A stretch of DNA of 64,000 nt from Burhinus oedicnemus (Eukaryota; Chordata; Aves; Charadriiformes; Burhinidae): the NCBI GenBank assembly GCA_008921705.1, contig VFFE01007789.1:1784195-1848194 (forward strand), written 5' to 3'. The notes under the pieces were generated by a model, which made no database searches, had not been told where the DNA came from, and saw only the letters and a program-made list of their open reading frames with translations. Below are positions 36,558-47,400 of the stretch, in pieces. Both the position numbers and the translations under genes were made by a program. Every line of letters starts with the position of its first letter. Positions within the stretch are counted from its first letter, which is position 1.

Positions 36558-36625
36558 TATGATTCCATAGAATACCAGGTTAGAAGGGACCTCAAGGATC
36601 ATCTGGCCCAACGTTTCTTGGCAAA
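36558..36625 (-). mobile_element. short CR1 3'-end fragment
   Basis: Plus-strand sequence ATTCCATAGAATACCAGG followed by a block reading GGGACCTCAAGGATCATCTGG is the reverse complement of a CR1 3'UTR and degenerate octamer tail. Similarity fades after about 65 bases, so only the extreme 3' end is recognised. It looks more diverged than the larger copies. The subfamily resembles the group with a CCAGGTT rather than a GGTTTGG motif next to the tail. Confidence 0.75.
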
Positions 36626-37822
36626 AATATTTCTAAGATACTGTTAAGGCAATTTATAATGAACTTGGAAACTGAGCTGAATTATTCCCTGTGCAGTTTT
36701 ATTGAATAGCTTGTTTCATTGAATAGCCTATTGCATTCTTTTTACTGCAGCTCTATAGACTAATTCTCAGTGCGTTTTAAGCTTCTCAGATTTACCTGTT
36801 TCCTGTCCCTTGGACACTTAATGTCATCTAATTGATGCTCAAAAAAATCACAACCTTCTTTCTCCTATTTTGAAACACTTTTACCTGTAACTGGCTTATC
36901 TAAGTGTTCATAATTTTCAGGAGAAAGAGTTGCTAAATTGCTGCTCATGGAACAACTCAGTCAAAACTTGTGATTAAATTTTTAATTCGCATGAGAAAAA
37001 CATCACAAAAAGACTAGCTGCTGTGTCTTCAGGCCCAGTATGCACTCCAAACCATAAGTAACTTCATTTTGTTTCACTACCATAGCTATATATTATAGAT
37101 ATCCCTACAGTAGCAGAAAAACCTCTTTGGAAGAAGTCTACGTAGGTTTAGTCTGGCCCATACTGTCTTATTTTCTTTCTGAAGTACTGTTTGAAGGTCA
37201 TTGTGAAGCAGTCAATTAATAATGTATTTGTCTGCTGGGGAACTAGACCTGATTACCCTTGATGTGCCTTCTAGATCAATGTTCCTAACTCCCAAGACAT
37301 GTCTCCGATGTGTAACATGGGGAAGGACCTGTTCTCTGACTGTATCTTTTTACTTGGTTTACTTTTGAGAGAAATTCCAGAATCTGTGAAGTTTACTAGC
37401 AGCCCTGCACTTAAATTTTGCTGCTTGAGAAGCCAGAGGGGGTGGTGATCAAAGCCTCCAGCTTAGTTTCTAAAGTGCTGCTCTCTCTCAATCTCTCTCC
37501 AAAAATTCTCATCAATTCTATACAGCATTCTCCAGATTAACTGGAATGCAGCTACAAGTCAGACTATTAGCCCCAAAAATTTCTGTATTCCTAGGTATGT
37601 CTACTCAGAACAGGCACCAAGATTCTGAAGTAGCTCAGGTGAAAAATATATGGGGGGGGAAAACTACAAAATACTGTGAAATTGATGTAGCGCAGCTTGT
37701 ATGTCTAATTACATGCTGCTTTTTTGCTGTAATTCTTTCATTACTGGGGAGTTTCTTTTCCTTTATTACAAATCTTTCCTTTCCCATTCTTATCAGAGAT
37801 AAAGGTCCAAATTTTCTTGATT

Positions 37823-37844
37823 ACCAGTGACTTCGGTCACTGGT
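37823..37844. repeat. perfect 9-bp hairpin with cTTCGg loop
   Basis: ACCAGTGAC (37823-37831) and GTCACTGGT (37836-37844) are perfect reverse complements separated by TTCG. As RNA this would close a C(UUCG)G tetraloop, the most stable class of tetraloop known. The arrangement is visible in the bases. Whether it is transcribed or acts as a DNA palindrome (TGAC/GTCA half-sites) is unknown. Confidence 0.9.
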
Positions 37845-40800
37845 TAAACACTTCGTACAAGGAAGTTCTGCTGTGAATTCCCTTGAAATGACATGATAAA
37901 GTATTGTGAGGTGGGTTCCCATAAATTTTTCCTGTTAGTGATTTTACTCACTATAACCACACCTAAATGGTAACTAATGGATTGACAGTAAGACTATAAT
38001 ATTTTTTTATAAATATATCGGCATCTTTGAATTGTTTAGTGTCTGTAAACACAAGAATTGTTTGCTTTCAATATTCCCCAGTATAAAGACCAAGAATTAA
38101 AAATATACAAAATGGGGGGAGGGGGGAAATCAGATACTGTAGACAGACTCCAAATAGTGAACCAATTCTAAACCACTTCCAATACCTTATGCTACTTCAC
38201 AACTGTATATTCTCAGTTTCTTTCACAACCCTTGTACTGTATTCTGGGCTTATTTGGAAACTTAAGAACCCTCCTCAGAGTATTTGATGAGAGACAATTG
38301 CCTTTCTCATGCATTTGAAGACACTATCAATATTGCTGCTGCTTTTACTTGAACTTTCAAATTACCTTGCAGAAGGTAGTAATAGAGACAGACTAGCAGG
38401 GAGTTCATAAACATTCATGCTGTTCCCTAACTTTTCATACTTGCATCTGTACATGTTTTTGTACAATGTCCTCATCAAAAACGTGATTTAAAAAGTTAAT
38501 ATTTAGAAAGATCTTGGAAGAGATCATACAGGCTCTCTAAATTATGTTGGGCCATAATATTTTTTTGTCTCTGTGTGCAGGTGAATGATGTAGAGTTAGT
38601 TCTATTAAAATATTGATTTGATCTGGAAACTTACTGTGTTTTAAAGGCTAATTGGTCTTAATGTGGACTACAAATGGGTCTGAACATTCTGCACTTTAAT
38701 TCCTGGGAAATTACCACTAATTTCCTTTGATAGAGGATAATTTGCTTTCTGTTCTTAGTTTTTTTTCTCCCCCAACCCACAAACACATTGTTGTTCACTG
38801 CAATTGAGAACACAATTAGTGTTCTCACCTTAAATTAGTACACAAAAATCAATGATTTAAAAAATGTTGTTCTGGCTAATACTGGATGCTTGTACTTCTA
38901 ATATTACTTTAATTCAGCTGGGGAGGAGGGTGTTTCAAAGTGTATTTCTTCAAGCTCTCTCTAGATTTTATTTTTCTTTGTGACTGTTGGAGCCTGAACT
39001 AAGAATTTTCAGTCGCGGTATGGTAACAGAGAAATTCTGAGCCAAATACTTATAAATCTATTGTTCAATACTCCAGTTCGGTGCCTAGATCTGAATACAG
39101 TACCACATCAAATTTGGAATCCTGGCCTGTGTGCTTGGAAGATTAAATAACATTATGTATTTTTAAATTGACGACTGCTCTTGTAACAGTTTATCATTAA
39201 TGTGCCTTTTTCTTTATGTTTAGCATTTGAGAGAATTTTAGCTTATACATCAGTTGCGAACAGGAGTTTATCCAAAGCAGGCAAAACAAAATTCCCCAAG
39301 GCCTCTAATTTATACTGAATAAGATACAAGAGGGTTGCAGGAGAGAAGACTGTCAGCAAATGTTGACTTTAAGAATATAAAGCCCTAAGCTTGCTTTGCA
39401 GAACATCTTAAATTTTATAGATGTCTTTTAATACATGGTGTATTGACTGAGTCTTCCTTTCCCATTCTGAAAGGAGAGATGAAATAAAATACCCTGGCAG
39501 GTCTCTCTGTTAAATCTGTTCATCTTCCCTTCTTCATAATCTCTTAGCATAGTTGAAGACATTTTTTTTAAGGATGCAAATGTTTAAATTTTTTTCTCCA
39601 TTTTTTCATACTATAATGGAGACTCACCACTTCTTCCAACATGCTGAATAGCTGTGCAGAGACTGAAGGAGAAGAGTCATTAGAATGTGTGTGGTTTTGT
39701 CAGATGCCTACAGAATTGTAGGTAGATAACTAACATTCGATTAGTATGGTATCTTGAAGCCATAGTGCGTGCTCAGGGATTTGAATGAGCTGCCCTTACC
39801 TGACTTGCATGAGACAGTATGTATTTTTATTACTAGTGAATAAAGCTTAAAAGTGCTTCACCCCATGGAGAATGAAATGTTCTTCACTCCTGTGTTCTTA
39901 AAACCCATATAGAATTCAGGTGTTAATGCAAGATCTGAAATGCTAATGATATCTCTCGGGATCTACAGCTATGTACATACTGAGAGCCCACAATACTGGT
40001 GCTTTCTTGTGTCAAACCAGCTTCAAAGGCTCAGTTCCTGGCCAGCTCAGGTGATAATGTATGACCAGGTCATGAAGTTAAAGGTGGTGAATGCTGCTAT
40101 CTATTATCTTCACTGGTATAGTAACTAAAGGAGAAGAAAATCATGAGTGCTCATGTAAAAATTATGGTAATAAAAGGGTACTTGGAACATCCTGTTGGGT
40201 GCCAAATAGTCATATTTCATTCACCATCCACTTGTGTACCTACAAGAATAGACAGCAGTGCAAGCTTCATTCTCCAACATCAGCTTCTGTGGCTAGATGT
40301 TGCCTTTTTGCATTCCAAGATGTCCTAGGCTGATCTTTGTGGAGTCTAATTTACAGCATCTCAAAATACCCCAACACTGTTAACTAGGGGCTGAAAAGCA
40401 CTTAAGTGAACACTGAACTCTTGTAATGGGAGAGCTCTGCAAGAGGGATTCTGGAATGATTCCACTTTTCACGTGAGCAGTGGAAGTATAGATGTTTGAA
40501 CTTGCGCTGTAATGGAGTTGAGCAGTTTGGGATTATATAGAGTGATTATCTCTAGTAAATGACTAGATCCAGGGATGGAGATAAAAATATACTGTTGGAA
40601 AAATTTTGCCTAGCTCTGAATATAAATAAGGCTACAAGAATGACACTTTACAGATCTAGCTATAGCCATCGCTCTGATCTTGGCTTTTCCTTAGTCCCTT
40701 GAGATTTGCTATAAAAAACCCAATGAAATATTGAAGACTTTTTCAGTTTCTGGACTACATACAGTGATCACATATTTAGGAAAGCTCATTAAATTTCTCA

Positions 40801-42807
40801 TTGAGAGATTTCTAGTGTGACAGGCTTACTAGTCTGAATATTGTATGCCCTCTTTGTGCTTGCGTTGCCTTGAAAGTAGCTGCAGGAACTAATAAAGAGA
40901 GCTGACTGATTATTTTCATTCCTGAAGTGTCAAACTTTGAGTTACTGTGCAGTAGCATGTTTTACCTTACTGCAGGTTTATACGTTAAGAGAAACTTGTC
41001 AACATGATCTATGTCCCATTGGTATCTAGTCATCTTAGCAAGTAGAGATGGCTGGCATATGAGAAGCCTTATACCCTATAATTCAGTGAGACAAGAGTAG
41101 CCAAAATATCTTCTGGATTAAATGCTTGTTCTGCAATTTATGACTTTTTTTTTCCAGACCTTTAGTGACCGAAGTCAAAAAACAGTAATAAGTTTAATTT
41201 GATGAATATATTTATGCCAAATATAACATCAGGAAAATAGATTTTTGAATTAAAATAAAAAGCAGCTGATTTTTTTTTTTGAGGCAAACCCTTATTTTCA
41301 CACAAAACCAACTTTATTCCTTTTGATTTTCTACAGTTATTTACTATCTGGTTTTGAAACAGGAATCTGTTAGAAATGTGAATCATGGGAATTTTTCTGA
41401 CATGGGACCCTGTCCTTGCTCCCATACTACAATGGGTTATTGATTCTGACAGGTGACCAAGAAAAACTTTCTCACGAGCAGAGATTAAAAACCAGAAACA
41501 AAACTTTAGTTTCCAGAAAAGTAAATGCTATGCCAGTCCTTCTATTCGGTATAGTTCTGATACATAATTTATATGTGTATATGAAACTGTAACACACCAT
41601 ACTAGTCTGTTGTCCACTCTTTAAATTTTTACATTATTTCTCAGGCTTGGAAACTAATTGTACCCCTGAAAAAAATATTTGTAGGAGAGGATACTTAAGG
41701 AAGAAGAACAAGGTGGTACTCAGCTCATATTCAGTATTGTAAACAATGACACTTTTCTACTGTTCTCTACCATGTTATTTTTGTATGTTTTCCTGACCAT
41801 TATTTTATTTTGTAAACGCTGTCTTCAACACATTCACAGGGATTGTAAGCTGGGGTTCTTCCTCTTATCCCTCTGTGCCACACTTTGCTCAATATATTAC
41901 AATACTACAAAATTGCTGAATACACTTTTGAGCTGAAATACATATCTGAAGAATTTCTTTACCATAAATGTTTTCTGAAAGCTTCTAAAACAGTACTTTA
42001 GTGAGAATTAATATGATACAGGGATATAAGTGTCTAAAGAAAATGGAAGTAGTATTTCCAAATCCACAGTTTAATACTCTTTATTTAGAGTACTGTATTA
42101 TGATGCCCTCAAAGCAATGAACAAGCCACCTATACATCTCTCTTGGAGGCTGAAGTTCTGATGACCATGAGTCACTCCAAATATCAGATATTCACAAACA
42201 CAGGATATTGGTTTGGCAATACATTCAGAGCAATACAGACTGATTATTTTGTCAATGCCATAATATTTTCTTTTGTAGTGAATTCACTTAAACATGTTTG
42301 GATTTTCAACTTTGAAATTGTGATTAGAGATCAGGAAGAAGGAAAAACTTCCTTCTACTGCTGATGAATATTAAGCAACCTCAAAAATAACTACTTACTT
42401 GATGAATAGGAGTTGTGACATTAACCCTATAACCCTATTTGCTGTATATCATAACATACCCTTCCAGTAACTGGTAATATTCTGTGAATTACTTAAAATT
42501 AATGTAATGTCTTACATTGATAGTGTGTAACCAGTAGTAGGTCTCCCAAGCCACACTTCCTACCATGGTAACTTTATTTCTGTGTAATTCAAATAAGTAA
42601 CTTTGGGTATGTGGCAAAAACTGAGTAATCTGGTTAACAACTGGAAAGGCTGACATAGAATAGGCAGCTACAATTTTCAGAATCCTTTTGTGTCACTGAT
42701 GGTATGGTACCTCAGGGGTAGTGTACTAATTGTAACAGAAAAATTGTTCAAAAATTTGTTGCAGCTGCTTTGTTCGTTCTTAAATTTTCTCTGGGAAGCA
42801 TTAAACT

Positions 42808-42864
42808 GAGTTACAAGACTGCATACACAGTTATGTGACTCTATTGTAACTCTTGTATGCAGTC
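42808..42864. repeat. two crossed inverted repeats
   Basis: GAGTTACAA (42808-42816) pairs with TTGTAACTC (42844-42852), and GACTGCATAC (42817-42826) pairs with GTATGCAGTC (42855-42864). The order is A-B-A'-B', so the two stems cross rather than nest. This matches a pseudoknot-like topology or, more simply, the scar of a local inverted duplication or template switch. The first two arms abut with no spacer, which argues against a standard RNA pseudoknot. Confidence 0.85.
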
Positions 42865-44040
42865 TCTCCACTTCATTAATAGCTCCCTACCAATTTTAAA
42901 GCCTGTGAACCATGAGCAGCTGTATAGTGCTGATGTTCAACAAACACAATGTATGAATAATTTAAACTAATCTGGCACACTCTTAAACAATTTAAATAAG
43001 TGCTATTAAATAAACTGCCAGAAAGCCTACATTTAGTTTCACAATACCTTTCTTATTGTTGTACAATGACATTTGTGGAATACTAGAACAACTTGTCTGC
43101 AACATGAGTTATTTTTCTTAGCTTAATATTTGTGATGTAAAGCATATGCAGACTGACTTGTTCACATCAAATCTTCCTCTAAGGCTAGCTTTCTAAACTA
43201 GGGTTTACTAAATCAAATAAATACTTTTTTTTTTGTGCAGTACAAATAAATTCAGAACAAAACCTTTGTGGCTTCCTGCTTGCTAAGATGTAGCTTCTCT
43301 TGTCAGCATTTTCTAGACTCGAAAAATCCCTCTATTCAGTACTCTAATTCCAGATTGACTTCAGGGCTTGCATACCAGACCAATACATACTTGGAGAACA
43401 GAGACCAAATACTACTTTCTGAAGCTGCCTATTGCTTGACTTCCTGCACTGTGGATAGTAATAGCTTCAATAAGACCACTTCCAAAATCTATTTGTAATT
43501 AAGGTGACTCCTAATCCTGTAAGGGCATCCTATCTGTCCAGCTAGAAGCTTTGCCAGCAGTCAATATGTTAAAGATATGAAAAGGATATAAAATATTTCC
43601 CTAATTATCTGAAATGCTCTTACTCATCTATTAGGCATGTTTAGGCAAAGAAAGGATTTCATTTTGCAAATATACCAATTATAGCAAAGGTAATGCTGTA
43701 ATGCACTGACTGAAGCAACTAGTTTATCTGGGTATCCTCATGACCTTGATGGTACAAGGTAATTCAGATGTCTCTGGAGTGGGTTTAAGGAGAAAAGAAT
43801 ATGTTCCTGCTGGTGGATGGATGGCAGATGGTATGTGAAAGACGGGCTTTTCTGGATGCAGATGATGACAGGTTAGAACAACCTCTCATCTTTCCTGTTT
43901 GTGGCTGATTGATATTTATGTCCTTGTATTATTTAGTGGTCAGCACTATACAACTTGAATTTTAATAGTATGCTTGCACATCTCATGATTTTTTGAAAAT
44001 GTATTTGTTCTATTTGTGCAGCAGGCTTTTTATTTTCTAG

Positions 44041-44400
44041 CTAAACATATGCTAGTGTGACAGCAGTGCCCATCCTTGGGATGCTGTTGAGAGGGGAGCT
44101 GTGTGCAGGGGTCAGGCCTGTGGCTGCCCAAATGCAGGCTACTAGGCAAGGAGATGGCTCCCTGTCACCAGCTCTGCTGGCTGAACTGCGAGACTTTGCG
44201 ATGAAGTCCTGGAGCACCAGCCACACCTTTCCCATGCTGGTATGGGATGGGGAGGGACAAGCAGAGTGCTGCCACGGGGGTGCATCAGATACAAGACGGG
44301 CTTGCTGTGCTGCTGTGTGTATTCTGCAGACTGTGGTAAAATGAAGCTAATCCCTCGCACGCGCAGCGATCCTTCAAGCAGTACTGCATACTGCTCGCTT
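44041..44400. other. GC-rich, CpG-containing block with NRF1-like motif
   Basis: This segment is markedly more GC-rich than the DNA on either side. It contains a CpG cluster at 44354-44368. CTCGCACGCGCA at 44354-44365 matches the palindromic NRF1 consensus YGCGCAYGCGCR at 11 of 12 positions. An inverted repeat AGCAGTA/TACTGCT with a 5-base loop lies at 44377-44395. Open frames of 95 codons (plus, 44057-44344) and 64 and 72 codons (minus) overlap; none matches a family I recognise. It could be a small unannotated promoter or exon, or an old repeat. Confidence 0.4.
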
Positions 44401-47400
44401 GTTTAAGTGCATCTTTTCTTACTGTGGTGGCCCATGAGGACTTGCGACTTTCTCCTCTGACATTGGCAGAGGAGAAATTTAGCTCATGTTTTTTTTCTAC
44501 ACTATTTACTTGGTCATCTGCTCTGTGTGGAATTGTTTTTCCCTCTAAGCTCTATTTGCTTTCCTTTTCTCTTTTATTTCTGTTTTGCTCCTCCCTGCAG
44601 AAGTAGCAAACAAACAACTATCTCTCTTCCCACAGTATTGTTTTCTGAGCATGGTAAAAAAGAAAAAGTAGCCTCCTGGCTTCAGTAAGGCTGTTCATAT
44701 ATACAGACTTTTCAGACTGGGGACTACAGAGTTGAGGTAGCTTGAGGATTACATGTAATAAGGTTCTGTCACGAAGTAAACACCATACAAGATGGCACTT
44801 AAAGTGAAACATAGCCTAGATTTACTGAGGACTAAAATCAATACGATGTATCATTGCAATTGGATGCCAAAGGAGGCTGCTATTCATGTTTATGGTATTT
44901 CACAGATGACAGTGTGCTATTTTTTCTTCCATAAAGAAGGACTTATGTGAGTTTACTTGTGCCTTGTCTAGCAAAACAAATCAAAATATTTAGGCTGCTA
45001 TAAGAATGTTCTGGCAAGGAAAACTTTAGCACACATAAGGTACGTTCATTCAATTTTAAATCCTGGATATTTTGCAAAGGAAAAGTATCAAGTGTAGCTT
45101 GCAGAGGCAGCTTGGATATGAACAGCTAAGTTACTTGCCATTTTTAGCACTTATTTAGATAAACTTTACCACAGCTCAAACCCTTATTACTCATATGTGA
45201 GTCCATTCTGTCTTAACTAGAAGATAAATAGAACTGCTTTATATGCCATTCTGTCAGCTTTTCTCTGTTTAGGTGTTCACATAACATCAACTAAAGCTGA
45301 ACTTCAGCTTTGCTTTCTCTTCAGGGGCTGATTATTATGACAATTATTTGAAATAATTTATTCCTGATTAAATACATTATGTTTTGCTTAGGTTGCATGA
45401 TCACAAATTCCTGTGATCAAAGTTAAAATGGTACAAGCCCTGATTTATCTGTCAGGAATTTTATAAGTGACTTAAATTTTTGGCACTGTGTCAGATCTCA
45501 GATTTCAGTCACTCCCTACACTGGCATTGCAGCAGGGGTTACAGCAGACTTTCTGTTACTGTTTTAGTAAGTTTAAACAGTAGAGAGACATCGGTGTAGA
45601 CAAATGCCAATGATTACAATAAAAATTGTAACAAAAAATTACTAAGGGTTTTTTCCTGACAGGAAATTCTGCTTTATGAATGAAGAACTGCTTGAATTTG
45701 TTGAGAAAGTTTACAATTGTCTTAAATAATCAAGATTCATGTAGGAAAACATGCAAAATTATTATTTTCAAGAGTTAAACATATAATAGGTCTGCCGGTC
45801 AGCTATATGCATAGGGTTGTTATGTGTCAGTTGGTAGTTTGGGGAGTTTTTAATCAGTATGTTTAATAGAAATTTTTTCCAGACATTCACTTGAGGTTGA
45901 TTGAAAGTTTACAGCTCTAACAAGATCAAGTTTAATTGTTTTCAGAGTATTTTAAAAGAATTTTGGGCTATTGCTTTGCCCAGTTGAATTAAGGCTCTAG
46001 TTGGCGTTGGCCCCTTGTAAACCTGCAGACATATACAGAATTAATTCCCTTTTTGAAGCTGTTTCTGTATGATCACAATGACTTATATGCCCTTAATTAC
46101 TTGTTACCGTTTATCCTGAAATAAAGAAGGGTTTCAAAAGTATGATGTCTGTTTGATGTTCTGTTATTGAATTTACCTCTAACAGAACATGTACGTTACT
46201 GCATACTTGTGCTACTGTTTGCTGTTTTAAAATTACAATAAGGGCAATCTAAGAGCAGTGTCCCCTGTCTTTGTAACTAAACCTTGTTTTTTCATTTCTC
46301 AGCATAAATTGAGCTATTTTTTTCCTCCTGGAAATAAATTCTGTTATTTGGTCACTTCACTGTGCAGTCTTGTACACAACCTCCCAAATGTTATTACTAA
46401 TCTCTGGTGTGATTTAACTTAATCCATACAGATTTTGTAAAGATTAATGGTGTCTGGTCCTATAAATCCTTATTTATTTAATGTTAAGTATATATGTAAT
46501 TATGAATGGCATTCTACACATATTTGAGGAATTAATTGTAGTATTTGGATAAGGTTGTGAATAGGTGAAGAACATATCTAAAATTAGTAAGGATGTAGAT
46601 TTTATTTTGTTAAAGGGCATCTTGATGCTTCTATAGTGGAAGTATAGCAATGCTGTGAAAGTTCCTAATGTGTGGTAAACTGTCTGTAAATATGTGGTCT
46701 AAAGCAGAGTAGGGATGAAGAGTAGGGAACTTCTATCACCCCCTCCCCCCCCGATTATTTTTGTTAAATCCTGATTCAGTTTCTTACTCTTTGTAGGGTT
46801 GTGGAAGACCACCTTTAAAGAAATGGGCAAATGGAACTTCCCATTTGTAAAACTACTTCAGTTAAATTTTTGTTAGGTGCAAAGTCCATACTCATTTCCT
46901 CTGTAGGAATATTGGAATCTTTCCTGAACCTTGCTAAACTAAAGGCTTAGAATTGCAGTAGGTATTCAATTAAAAGAGAATTGTTATTCTGTAGAACTTA
47001 ACCTATAGTGACAGAACTATTACAAGGCTGCATGTATCTGGTGGCTGTGTTCTGATGTATGTGTATAGTTTTGAAATATTGAATATTTTGTAAGTAATCT
47101 AGATCGTGAAACTAGATACTTAGTTTAACAGTCTCAGTCAACAACTAGCATTTAAGTCACTCAAATATGAAGGCTAAAGCTCATGTCCATAGCAATGGGT
47201 AGAGCCCACTGAGGCAGGTAATAAGGTGAATCTTGGAAAAGTGAGAAAGCAGTAGAAATGACTAACAAAGACAAAATCAATAGACTAGAATTTTTTATAA
47301 TATTCCCTTGAGTAAAGAGCCTGTAAAAAGTATGTCTAAGGGAGTCTTACTTTATTGATACTGAATATATTATACTTTGAAATTAATTAGCAGTAGTACA

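Larger units (their letters stand above)
36626..44040. other. non-coding stretch, no gene recognised
   Basis: No gene or RNA recognised. It holds two small structural motifs listed separately (a TTCG-loop hairpin at 37823 and crossed inverted repeats at 42808). A G6-A-G6 run lies at about 38114-38126. Open frames up to 94 codons have no family-like content. Confidence 0.6.

Noticed and set aside
38114..38126. G6-A-G6 run as a G-quadruplex
   Set aside because: Only two G-runs; a three-tetrad quadruplex would need four separated runs.
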